Source: Nostoc sp. GT001
GTDB lineage: Bacteria > Cyanobacteriota > Cyanobacteriia > Cyanobacteriales > Nostocaceae
Length of the DNA: 14,223 nucleotides
Assembly (NCBI RefSeq): GCF_030382115.1
Contig: NZ_JAUDRJ010000003.1
Location: forward strand, 5,475,081 to 5,489,303
Reading direction: 5' to 3'
The notes beneath the pieces are model-generated. The model made no database searches and was not told the origin of the DNA. It was given only the letters and a program-made list of their open reading frames with translations. The position numbers were made by a program, and so were the translations under genes. Shown here one piece after another: positions 1 through 7,041 of the stretch (the stretch's first letter is position 1; every line of letters starts with the position of its first letter).

Positions 1-1595
1 GAAATTCTAGAAACATCCAAGCCAATAAAATAATCAGCATCTTTTAAGTTTTCGGCTAGAACGAAAGGCAAATTACCTAACTTTGCTAGAATTCCAGGAA
101 TTACCTGATTCAAGATATACTGATAATTTCCAGGCTTATTCAAAGTATCTTCATAAATCATTTGGCTAGCAATTTGACGGCGGAGTAATAAAGAGTATAT
201 TTGATGGTAAAAACTTCCCTCATTTGTATCATCATCAAGACGATCGCTTTGAGGTAAAAAAGTTACAATAATGTCGTGTGGTATCTCAATTAATTCATTA
301 ACTTTCTTCTCAACTTCTGCTCTTGCCTCAGTCTTAGTCAGGTTATCCAGTGACAAAGGTTGCTTAGTAATAACTTCACTTTTAAATCCATATAGTTCCA
401 GACGCTGCTTAAGTAATTTCAGGAACGGATCTACTTTTAAATCACAAAGCTTGAGTGCTGCAATGTGAATCACTTTGGATTTATCTTTAAAATCAGGGTG
501 TCGGCGATAAACTCCACCTTTTTTAAGACCATTTAGAACATCACTTCTTTTGGTTATAAAGTTATTACCAAAAAGTAGAGGAGTTTCCTCTATAGGAAAT
601 TCAGGTTTCCAGAATAAATTTGGATGTTGAATGCTATTGATACTACGTTCTAGTTGAATTCCATAAGTAATTAAAGCGTCTGTTGCTATTTTTTTATAAG
701 ATGCCAAAAGACTTGTTCTGTCTTGATGCGAAATTTTAGTAGCCTTAAGTAGCTTTCCGTATTCAACTTCAAATTGATCGGCTGTGGCAGATGTAATACT
801 GGGACGTAAAGCTGCCATAGCATAGTGAAACTGTTTTGTATCTTTACCGAACTGTACAGCAACAACAGGTTGATCTTTTGGGGCATCTCGTAGTGCTTGT
901 TTACTGGTTGAGCCAGTAGCTTTTGCTAAGAGTTCATCTCTATGCTCTTCGATAGTTCCAATAATACCGACAATTGTTGCGTTACTACCTCGTTCAATTT
1001 CTTGAACTTTTAAACCAATTAAAAGCTGTTCTGAATTTTGTCGTTGAGGATGTTTTTCGTAGAAATCAGCCAAATTATCACGAAACACAATGCTACTGCA
1101 CACTGTCAAACTAAGAGCAGGTTGAAACTCACCTTGTAATTCGATAATTTCTGACCAAAAATCTGGTTCTCTTTTGACCATAACTCCATTATCAGACAGA
1201 ACAATTGGAGAATTAAATTTGGTTTTATTCAAAACTTGAATAGCTAACATAGAATAAATAAAAGATGTAGGTTGAGGCTGACGTACTGATTGAAAACCGA
1301 ATAAGCGTTCCTTAAAATCTTCTACTTCATTTTGAATGCTTTTCAGTGCATCTTGTAATTCTTCTTTGCTAGGTAAATCTTTATGAGATGCTGCCAAAAT
1401 CCAAAAGTAAGGCTTGTACCATATAACAACAGTCTCAGGTAATTTTCGACTAAAATGATAGCTCAATCGGTTGCCATCTTTTTTGTCAATTTCAGGTGTT
1501 AGCCGAAAACACATTAACTTAAGCTGTAAAATTTTGATTGGAAAAACTTCACTAAAAGAGGTATAAGTTTGGGTAGGTGCAATAGCAACAGTCAT
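1..1595 (-). CDS. Prokaryotic Argonaute (long pAgo), 3' part beyond window
   Basis: Guide-dependent nucleic-acid-binding protein, probably acting against invading DNA in the cytoplasm. 531 codons are open from ATG 1595 to the left edge, with no stop. Order seen: N-terminal and L1 region (about 1-150); PAZ-like region (about 155-270, ending in an FHYAMAALRPS stretch typical of PAZ ends); L2; MID (about 370-512). PIWI starts at GLDVSR, where Asp527 (nt 15-17) is the first residue of the DEDX catalytic tetrad. The stretch AKLGNLPFVLAENL just before it is the classic MID-PIWI junction. The rest of PIWI lies outside, so catalytic competence cannot be judged. The start is secure: GGAGG lies 7 nt upstream, and the ATG overlaps the stop of the Cas4-like gene as ATGA, implying translational coupling. 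In the MID pocket Tyr463, Gln478 and Lys505 are present, but Tyr467 stands where Lys is usual. Size and full domain set indicate a long pAgo; the long-A versus long-B class was not tested. Confidence 0.92.
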   Translation of the reverse strand, partial: MTVAIAPTQTYTSFSEVFPIKILQLKLMCFRLTPEIDKKDGNRLSYHFSRKLPETVVIWYKPYFWILAASHKDLPSKEELQDALKSIQNEVEDFKERLFGFQSVRQPQPTSFIYSMLAIQVLNKTKFNSPIVLSDNGVMVKREPDFWSEIIELQGEFQPALSLTVCSSIVFRDNLADFYEKHPQRQNSEQLLIGLKVQEIERGSNATIVGIIGTIEEHRDELLAKATGSTSKQALRDAPKDQPVVAVQFGKDTKQFHYAMAALRPSITSATADQFEVEYGKLLKATKISHQDRTSLLASYKKIATDALITYGIQLERSINSIQHPNLFWKPEFPIEETPLLFGNNFITKRSDVLNGLKKGGVYRRHPDFKDKSKVIHIAALKLCDLKVDPFLKLLKQRLELYGFKSEVITKQPLSLDNLTKTEARAEVEKKVNELIEIPHDIIVTFLPQSDRLDDDTNEGSFYHQIYSLLLRRQIASQMIYEDTLNKPGNYQYILNQVIPGILAKLGNLPFVLAENLKDADYFIGLDVSRI

Positions 1596-2406
1596 GCAGA
1601 AACCTCCAATAAATGGAATTTACAAATTGACGTGAATTGACAATTTCGACAGGGTATTCCAGGATTAGCAGGAAATATTTCAGCAAATGCAGATGGATTT
1701 TGCTTGTAACGGTCCAATTCTTTTTGATGTTCTTGAGCTATTTGAGCTAATTTAGATTGAATTGCCTTGAGTTGAGCATCAGTGGCGGTAATTGGCTCAG
1801 ACCATTTACTAGTTTCCAAGTTATAAAATGAAGCAACAGCTTTTTGTCCAGGGAACATATAAGTAGCTGCCAGCAGGTAGACAAACGCTTGTCGCCTATC
1901 AAAATTAGATGTGCCTGTTTTGAAATCTAAAATGTGCAGTCTCTTGTCTGATTCAATAAAAATGCAGTCAAGAGCTACAAACAAGTTAAAAAAATAATTA
2001 CCTTGCTGAATCAGAATTGGCTCTGGAATTCCTTCATCACCTCGACTAAGCTTGATGATTTTTTTTTCACAGAGAATTGGTTCCTGATAGTAGTTGGTCA
2101 AAATTTTAATAACTCGCTGCTTAACTTCTATAGGCTCTTGGTCTAATCTCAGCTTCTCTGCTACTATCTCTACACCATCTAATTGGTGCAATAGTTGAAT
2201 ATTTTGGTGAAATTCGTAAATGCCCTTCTGTGCCTGCAAACCGATATATTGAGGAATAGTGTCTTGCTCCAACAGCGCTTTAACTAATGATTCTTTTTTT
2301 CGCGCTCTGGAAAAACCTCGTTTCATATCACAATGCCAATATTCTTGCCCAACAGATGAAGCGAACTGTGACCAAATGTTAAAGCTCACATACGGCCGCC
2401 ACACCA
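1592..2406 (-). CDS. Cas4-like PD-(D/E)XK nuclease linked to pAgo
   Basis: 271-residue RecB/Cas4-type nuclease, predicted to cut or trim DNA in the same pathway as the overlapping pAgo. Numbered from ATG 2406, the visible motifs are GIYEFH (62-67, motif I His), Asp147 (motif II), ILDFKTG with Asp161 and Lys163 (D-x-K, motif III) and Gln173/Tyr177 (QxxxY). The C-terminal cluster is Cys253-x2-Cys256-x5-Cys262. Cys26 near the N-terminus is the likely fourth ligand, the layout of Cas4/AddB-type 4Fe-4S nucleases. No CRISPR array or other cas gene is nearby, so this is not a CRISPR adaptation Cas4. A longer reading from TTG 2446 (284 aa) is possible, but ATG 2406 has AAGGA 8 nt upstream while the TTG has no good site and lies inside operator 1. 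Its stop overlaps the pAgo start by 4 nt. Family association of pAgo with such nucleases is known; joint function here is inference. Confidence 0.88.
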
Positions 2407-2429
2407 TAATTTGTATCCTTTTTAGTTCT

Positions 2430-2480
2430 GTTGATTTTTTATTCAACTACACCCTAACGTGTATTGATTTTTTAGTCAAC
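2430..2480. promoter_or_regulatory. Pair of 18-bp palindromic operators
   Basis: Two near-identical copies lie at 2430-2447 (GTTGATTTTTTATTCAAC) and 2463-2480 (ATTGATTTTTTAGTCAAC), with 16 of 18 bases shared. Start-to-start spacing is 33 bp, about three helical turns, so bound dimers would sit on the same face. Each has TTGA/TCAA arms around an 8-bp T-rich centre; copy 1 has perfect 5-bp arms. They sit between the pAgo operon and the XRE gene, so the XRE protein is the natural candidate to bind them. Binding is inference. Confidence 0.7.
2451..2479 (-). promoter_or_regulatory. Candidate promoter of the nuclease-pAgo operon
   Basis: On the minus strand, TTGACT (2479-2474) is followed by a 17-bp spacer and TAGGGT (2456-2451). 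The -35 is strong and the -10 is weak. Transcription would start near 2444, leaving about 40 nt of leader before ATG 2406. The -35 is the right arm of operator 2, and operator 1 covers the start point, so repressor binding would block this promoter. Confidence 0.45.
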
Positions 2481-2493
2481 ACTCTGTTATCAT
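2464..2493 (+). promoter_or_regulatory. Candidate promoter of the XRE-peptidase operon
   Basis: TTGATT (2464-2469), an 18-bp spacer and TATCAT (2488-2493) lie upstream of the GTG start at 2516. The -35 is the left arm of operator 2, and the right arm falls in the spacer. Bound repressor should therefore shut off its own gene as well as the divergent operon. Confidence 0.5.
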
Positions 2494-2515
2494 GTTTAGT
2501 TAAGTAGGAAAAAAA

Positions 2516-2872
2516 GTGAATCAAAGTTTTGGTCAGCTTATTCGTGAAGCCCGCAAAGATAAGGGATTTAGTCAGCGTGAGCTAGCAAAACTAATGGGGC
2601 TAGATTTCACTTATCTGTCTAAATTAGAGAATGATCGCGCGGACTATCCTCCAAAAGAAGATGTCATTCGTTCTCTGGCACAGCATCTTGATTTAAATGA
2701 GGAAGAGTTAATTTTTTCGGCTAGTCGTATTCCCCAGCGTGACGAGGATTTTATCAAGCAAAACTACAAGGGAATGCCTGCTTTGTTCCGTCGAATGCAG
2801 GAAAATCCTGATTTTGCTAAAAGAGTCTTTCGAGAAGCTACACAACCAGAAAATGAGGAGAAGCAAGGTTGA
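2516..2872 (+). CDS. XRE-family repressor, DdrO/ImmR-like
   Basis: 118-residue DNA-binding regulator. The N-terminal half is a Cro/C1-type helix-turn-helix (about 6-66); the HTH core FSQRELAKLMGLDFTYLSKLE spans 18-38, followed by a typical helix 4-5 stretch. The C-terminal part (about 72-108) contains MPALFRRMQENPDFAKRVF, a short helical segment that in XRE proteins paired with ImmA/IrrE peptidases mediates dimerization or carries the cleavage site. That role is inferred here. The start is GTG at 2516 with AGGA 8 nt upstream. The stop overlaps the TTG start of the peptidase gene as TTGA, so the two are co-translated. It most likely represses its own operon and the divergent nuclease-pAgo operon through the palindromes at 2430-2480. 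A toxin-antitoxin reading (COG2856-XRE pairs) is an alternative. Confidence 0.85.
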   Translation: MNQSFGQLIREARKDKGFSQRELAKLMGLDFTYLSKLENDRADYPPKEDVIRSLAQHLDLNEEELIFSASRIPQRDEDFIKQNYKGMPALFRRMQENPDFAKRVFREATQPENEEKQG

Positions 2873-3525
2873 GTATCATCAAGCGGTATCGCTATATTCC
2901 TGATAGCGAAATTGAGGCCAGGGCTAATAATATTCTCAAGCGTATGCAGGAAACACCCAAATATATTCCTAAGTGGCCTTTAGATGCAACTCGTGTGGCA
3001 GAGTTTTTAGGGTTGGATGTTGTTTGGGATAGGATACCGCCTGATGCTGAAGGACAAATAGCAGCAAGGATTCTGCCATTAGAGCATCTGATCGAAATCA
3101 ATGAAGATATTTTAGAACTTCCCAAAGGGTTTGAAGAATCAACGCTAGCTCATGAACTGGGACACTGGGAACTACATATTGACCAAAAAACGGCTGGCCA
3201 GTTTGAAGAACTGATAAAGCAGGGTGGTAAAGCTGAAATAGATATGCAGCCTTTTTTGTGCCGTGCTGTTAGTGGTCAACTGCAAAAGATGGAATGGCAA
3301 GCTCAACGTTTCGCTAGTTATTTGCTAATGCCTCGTTATATTTTAGAACAGATGGCAGCAGAACATGATTTAACAAAATGGTCTCACCTTTACGCAATGC
3401 AAAAGGATTTGGGCGTAACAATAACTAATCTTAAAGTTCGTTTAAGACAACTAAATTGGATTATTCTTCCTCCAGGTGACAAGACAATTTACTTGGGTAA
3501 AGCTGCGCCTATTCGGAAAAAATAA
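2869..3525 (+). CDS. ImmA/IrrE-family zinc metallopeptidase
   Basis: 218-residue COG2856-type peptidase. It carries the zinc motif HELGH at 95-99 (within LAHELGHWELH) and a downstream helix MEWQAQRFASYLLMP, in which Glu142 is the expected third zinc ligand. No signal peptide or membrane segment is seen, so it is cytoplasmic. In characterised relatives (ImmA of ICEBs1, IrrE/PprI of Deinococcus) the substrate is a neighbouring XRE repressor, cut after DNA damage or another stress; the gene order here fits the same role. The start is TTG at 2869, overlapping the repressor stop by 4 nt, with AGGAG at 2856-2860 and an 8-nt spacer. The region between the HELGH helix and Glu142 is longer than in the minimal peptidase core. 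Substrate and trigger are unproven. Confidence 0.88.
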   Translation: MSIIKRYRYIPDSEIEARANNILKRMQETPKYIPKWPLDATRVAEFLGLDVVWDRIPPDAEGQIAARILPLEHLIEINEDILELPKGFEESTLAHELGHWELHIDQKTAGQFEELIKQGGKAEIDMQPFLCRAVSGQLQKMEWQAQRFASYLLMPRYILEQMAAEHDLTKWSHLYAMQKDLGVTITNLKVRLRQLNWIILPPGDKTIYLGKAAPIRKK

Positions 3526-3636
3526 AGATTTAAATAAAATGCGATCGCCATTATCTCATCATGCGATGTCTACGACGGGCTACGCCTACGCACCCCACAC
3601 AGCACTACACTAGAAGTAAGATGCTCAGAATAGCCT
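3526..3636. repeat. HIP1 site and Nostoc-type short repeat
   Basis: This 111-bp spacer holds the leftmost HIP1 octamer of the window (GCGATCGC, 3541-3548) and a GC-rich element at 3563-3591 with the core ACGACGGGCTACGCCTACGC. That core is a repeat I recognise as widespread between genes in Nostoc-type genomes. It marks the right boundary of the pAgo/regulator block. No hairpin followed by a T-run is seen, so termination of the peptidase gene is unclear. Confidence 0.5.
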
Positions 3637-4224
3637 ATGAACGCCACGACAACCAGTTTGCCTTCTACACTCAAATTGAAAATTGACTTGACTGATGAGC
3701 AATTTTTCCAAATGTGTCAGAAAAATAGTAATTATAGATTTGAGCGCACAGCATCAGGGGAAATATTAATTATGCCACCTACAGGTAGTGATACTGGCAA
3801 CCGTAACTTTGATATGGTTGTTGAATTAGGAATCTGGAATAAACAGACTAAATTAGGCAAAGGTTTTGACTCTTCAACTGGTTTCACCCTACCTAATGGC
3901 GCAGAACGTTCTCCTGATGTTTCTTGGGTGAAAATTGAGCGTTGGAATGCTTTAACCCCAGAACAACAAGAAAAATTTGCCCCAATTTGTCCTGATTTTG
4001 TAGTAGAGTTGCGTTATCGTACTGATTCCTTGAAAGAATTGCAAGAGAAAATGCAGGAGTATATCGAAAATGGTACTCAATTAGGCTGGTTAATTGATCG
4101 GAAAAACAAGCGAGTAGAAATTTATCGTCCAGATAAAGATGTAGAAATATTAGACAATCCTGCTAGTTTATCTGGAGAAAATATACTTTCTGGATTTGTG
4201 TTGGATTTACAGCAAATTATGTAG
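3637..4224 (+). CDS. Uma2-family endonuclease (DUF820)
   Basis: 195-residue member of the Uma2/DUF820 family, a PD-(D/E)XK fold greatly expanded in cyanobacteria. Motifs: Glu37 in YRFERTASGEILIMPPTG, Asp94 in ERSPDVSWV, and Glu124-x-Arg126 in PDFVVELRYRTDSLKELQEKM. The family usually reads VELRS-x-SDSL here; Tyr127 replaces the common Ser, while the ExR/K position is kept as ELR. The C-terminal half follows the usual pattern (EYIENGTQLGWLID, then a beta-rich tail). Length is normal and it looks intact. It converges on the next gene with a 2-nt gap. The biological role of Uma2 proteins is not established, so only a nuclease fold can be claimed; a link to the pAgo island is positional only. Confidence 0.9.
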   Translation: MNATTTSLPSTLKLKIDLTDEQFFQMCQKNSNYRFERTASGEILIMPPTGSDTGNRNFDMVVELGIWNKQTKLGKGFDSSTGFTLPNGAERSPDVSWVKIERWNALTPEQQEKFAPICPDFVVELRYRTDSLKELQEKMQEYIENGTQLGWLIDRKNKRVEIYRPDKDVEILDNPASLSGENILSGFVLDLQQIM

Positions 4225-4226
4225 TT

Positions 4227-6161
4227 TTATTGATTAGGATACATATAGCGCATTTCAAAACGACTTTGTTCCCAAAGTGGGATTAAAGCTTGTTTGGCAG
4301 CATTTAACTGAGCTTGTGAAAAAGATATTCGACCATTTTCTATAATCCAAATAAATATCCGAGTGATTAAATCTGCCTTGAAACTATTCTCGTATTCACT
4401 ATTATTGATTCTTACTACTTGCCGATCTAAGCAATCTATAGCATATTTAAAAGTCAAGTTTTTCCAGTCTGTGGAATTACTATTATTTTCTTCTGCCAGA
4501 TTTTTCCACCCAACTCTTTGCAAATTTCCGACAATATAGTCTATGCCTTTTATGGAAGAATCTGTGTTACGCACTAAATTTGTATAGGCTTGGTAATATG
4601 GCTTCAATTGCGAAGCTGCAATATTTTCCACATAGATATGTAGCCAAGATTGGATGTCGCGAAGATAAGGTACTAAATCTCTGATGTTATCAATTTCTTT
4701 TATTGGCGCACGTTCACTTCTGTAATTTATTATTTTTGCTAGCAATTCAGCTTCAGATAATTGAGATTTGTTTGAATAGTATTTAATCACCTTGGGAATA
4801 TATTTATCTAATAACCATTGTTTGGTATATTTAGCTGTCCAAGTTCCTCGTACTCCAATATCTTGCTGCCACAAGCTAAATTTATCTGTTTTAATAGATC
4901 GTAAATTAATATCATTTAGCTCATAGATTATGTTAACTTGATTGCTAGGCAATAAAGATAAATCTCTATCAAATTTTGGAAAGAAAAATGCATGATCGCG
5001 AATTCCTCTGCTTACTCGAATTGATAGATTTTTCCTATGAAATAGATGCCATTCTGATTTACCTTTCTTATAATCAAATTCCTTAGCAAACTGTTGCATT
5101 AACTTCCACAATTCTTGTCTAACAGAAAAGAGGATAAAACCACGAGCTTCTGAGAACTTTATAAATTTAAAATCCCATGTTTCTAGAGCATTCTCGAATT
5201 TAATTATTAAATTTTGATATTCTTGGCAAACTTCATCAACACATAAACATAAGTCTGTTGTTTCTTTTTTTGATAAAATAACTGTTATTTGACCCAAATT
5301 TACTGTAAAATTATCTTTATCTAGTTTTTTCAAAAAACGACGACAACCCCAATCTGGTTTAGTATGTAATCCAGTCATTAATTGACCTAAAATATCTTGA
5401 TTATTTAAGTGAATTTTTAAACCTTTAAAAAGAATACTACTGAATTCTATTTGACAATTACCTTCACCAAAAGCTTGGGGTAAATTACAGGCGATCGCTA
5501 CTTTTGGCTTAACAACAACTAAGTGGCAGCCTTCTCGCGTTGTAGAAGGCTCAAAATCACATTTTTCTAAACAATACTGTAAATCTGGATGGCATATAAT
5601 TAATTTTTCTATTAAGTTATATTTAGTATATGTTAAAATACTGGCTGTATTTTTATCGATGTTTTTAACTAAATCAAAATTGAGTTTATTATAAAAGTTT
5701 GAGGCGACATCGTTATTTTTTAAGGTATCTATATTTATATCAAATACTAATTCTTCTCTATTAGAATGTAGACGCTGAAAAACCTTGATTTCATATCCAT
5801 TAGTGACAATAAAAAATAGTGTTTTAAAATGATTACTATAAAATTTAGCTTGATCAATAGCCTCATTTAACTTGATTTTTTGCGGTTCTATCGCTTTTAC
5901 AAAAATAAGTGATGTATCTGTATTGTGTTTATTAACATCATCTGTTGCAAAATAAATCTGAGCAATTTCTGGATTCTTGGCGTAGGTTTCTGATTGATAT
6001 GTTTTCAAAGAGTATTCACGATGACATATCTCTGGATAGCAGAGATAGTTAAACATGGGAAAAATCAACTTTTCTTTTACATCATCTTCATTTTGTAAAA
6101 CACGATGGTCAAAACCTTGTATCCATGTAATGAATTTTTTAATTGACTCTGGAATAGTCAT
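4227..6161 (-). CDS. Large protein with HsdR_N-like degenerate nuclease domain
   Basis: 644 residues, not recognised as a whole. The first ~135 residues resemble the type I restriction HsdR N-terminal domain: EDDVKEKLIFPMFNYLCYPE (25-44), Glu/Tyr in HREYSL (48-52), DTSLIFVKAIEP (82-93), then AIDQAKFYSNHFKTLFFIVTNGYEIKVFQ (101-129). In active members the third block reads like ..IEAKxP. Here Lys89 and Ile91 stand near the expected Glu and Lys, so catalysis is doubtful. No helicase Walker motifs occur, so this is not a motor subunit. The remaining ~500 residues have no motif I can name, though aromatic- and Cys-containing stretches suggest a folded enzyme or scaffold. ATG 6161 has only a weak AGGT site 11 nt upstream. 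The gene is AT-rich. Possibly a defence effector or sensor; the function is unknown. Confidence 0.7.
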   Translation of the reverse strand: MTIPESIKKFITWIQGFDHRVLQNEDDVKEKLIFPMFNYLCYPEICHREYSLKTYQSETYAKNPEIAQIYFATDDVNKHNTDTSLIFVKAIEPQKIKLNEAIDQAKFYSNHFKTLFFIVTNGYEIKVFQRLHSNREELVFDINIDTLKNNDVASNFYNKLNFDLVKNIDKNTASILTYTKYNLIEKLIICHPDLQYCLEKCDFEPSTTREGCHLVVVKPKVAIACNLPQAFGEGNCQIEFSSILFKGLKIHLNNQDILGQLMTGLHTKPDWGCRRFLKKLDKDNFTVNLGQITVILSKKETTDLCLCVDEVCQEYQNLIIKFENALETWDFKFIKFSEARGFILFSVRQELWKLMQQFAKEFDYKKGKSEWHLFHRKNLSIRVSRGIRDHAFFFPKFDRDLSLLPSNQVNIIYELNDINLRSIKTDKFSLWQQDIGVRGTWTAKYTKQWLLDKYIPKVIKYYSNKSQLSEAELLAKIINYRSERAPIKEIDNIRDLVPYLRDIQSWLHIYVENIAASQLKPYYQAYTNLVRNTDSSIKGIDYIVGNLQRVGWKNLAEENNSNSTDWKNLTFKYAIDCLDRQVVRINNSEYENSFKADLITRIFIWIIENGRISFSQAQLNAAKQALIPLWEQSRFEMRYMYPNQ

Positions 6162-6327
6162 CAGATAATCTACCTGCTTGTATAAATTTGCTATGCCTTA
6201 TTTTGTTCGTGTAATTAGCAATTTATCAAGTCAGTTTGGATTATGTCGTGATTGTAGATACTAGAATGGAAGCATTCGGCTGAAACTTAACCTTGGCAAA
6301 ACCTACACCATTGAAGAAGTCAGAATT

Positions 6328-6377
6328 CAGAAGTCAGGAGTCAGAATGAAGACGCTCGTTCTGGCTCCTGACTTCTG
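6328..6377. repeat. 19-bp inverted repeat, Nostoc GAAGTCAGG family
   Basis: The left arm CAGAAGTCAGGAGTCAGAA (6328-6346) pairs with the right arm TTCTGGCTCCTGACTTCTG (6359-6377) across a 12-nt loop, with one T/G wobble. Related words recur at 6312-6326 and 6570-6604, suggesting a degenerate array of the same element. I recognise this as a dispersed cyanobacterial intergenic repeat. It lacks a T-run in the exbD direction, so it is not a clear terminator. Confidence 0.65.
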
Positions 6378-6409
6378 TTTTGATAAAAGTTACTGCCTTA
6401 ACCCCCTAA

Positions 6410-6467
6410 CCCTTCCCGAAGCGGGAAGGGGGAACAATTCAAAGCCTCTCTCCTTTTAGGAGAGAGG
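6410..6467. repeat. Two tandem hairpins, Nostoc CCCTTCCC/CCTCTCTCC type
   Basis: Hairpin one: CCCTTCCCG (6410-6418), loop AAG, CGGGAAGGG (6422-6430). Hairpin two: CCTCTCTCCT (6445-6454), loop TTT, AGGAGAGAGG (6458-6467). Both stems are perfect (9 and 10 bp). This two-hairpin unit is a dispersed repeat I associate with filamentous cyanobacteria. It may stabilise or end transcripts from either side. Confidence 0.65.
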
Positions 6468-6636
6468 TCAAAATTGTACTTCACGCATGTCGAGAACCGT
6501 TATGGGCAAAATTAATTAATTGTGCATAACAAAGATAATAGATTGCTGAAGATATCTATTAGACAAGAATGAGTTAGGAGCCAGAATATAGAATTTTCCT
6601 GACTCTCTGAACTTCGTTATGCCCAATAATATCTAT

Positions 6637-7041
6637 TTATTCTCTTTGGGTAGCGATCGCTAATTTAGCTCCCGGAACCTGACGTACCCGATCCATCACC
6701 GCCACTACCCGGCCATAATCAACTTTTTCATCAGCATTAATAATCACTAATACTTCTGGGTTAGAACCAACTAAGGTTCGCACTTGCGCTGTCAAATCAT
6801 CAACTGCAATTGGTTGACGGTTTAGGCTTACCTGTTCTTTTTCATCTACCGTAATGGTAATTTTAGTGGGAACTTGCTGTTGTTTTGCTGTGGCGGCCTT
6901 CGGTAAATTTACTGGCAAACCTTCAGAACGTGTTAAAAACAGAGTTGACATAATGAAAAATGTCAAAATTGCAAAAATCACGTCAATCATCGGCACGATG
7001 TTGATCTGTAGCGGAAGCTCTGGTTCATCTGGTAGACGCAT
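6637..7041 (-). CDS. exbD: ExbD/TolR-type biopolymer transport protein
   Basis: Inner-membrane stator subunit that with ExbB turns the proton gradient into work on TonB. One N-terminal transmembrane helix (about 12-36, INIVPMIDVIFAILTFFIMS) contains Asp20, the conserved proton-carrying Asp of ExbD. A periplasmic domain follows, with the usual LPKA...I.I...G.V......D.VR pattern and ending near ATQRE. Two starts are possible. ATG 7041 (134 aa) has GAGGAG 9 nt upstream, while ATG 7062 (141 aa) has no ribosome site. I therefore choose 7041, leaving a 17-nt overlap with the end of exbB and tight coupling. TolR/TolQ-type function cannot be excluded from sequence alone, but the divergent TonB gene favours ExbD. 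Confidence 0.88.
   Translation of the reverse strand: MRLPDEPELPLQINIVPMIDVIFAILTFFIMSTLFLTRSEGLPVNLPKAATAKQQQVPTKITITVDEKEQVSLNRQPIAVDDLTAQVRTLVGSNPEVLVIINADEKVDYGRVVAVMDRVRQVPGAKLAIATQRE

Larger units (their letters stand above)
6162..6636. other. Gene-free spacer rich in hairpin repeats
   Basis: 475 bp between the 5' end of the HsdR_N-like gene and the 3' end of exbD. No credible reading frame on either strand. It contains three perfect or near-perfect hairpins (6328-6467, listed separately). Further on there is an imperfect palindrome, GTTATG (6499-6504) against CATAAC (6525-6530), around an AATTAATT core. TTTATA at about 6187-6182 on the minus strand may be a -10 for the downstream gene. 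No T-run terminator for exbD was found. Confidence 0.6.

Noticed and set aside
686..886. 66-aa minus-strand frame
   Set aside because: It lies out of frame inside the uninterrupted 531-codon Argonaute reading.
1592..2406. CRISPR-adaptation Cas4
   Set aside because: The motifs match the Cas4/RecB group, but the partner is pAgo and there is no array or other cas gene in the window.
6328..6377. Terminator of exbD
   Set aside because: The hairpin is strong but lacks a T-run in the exbD direction and lies about 260 bp beyond the stop; kept as a repeat.
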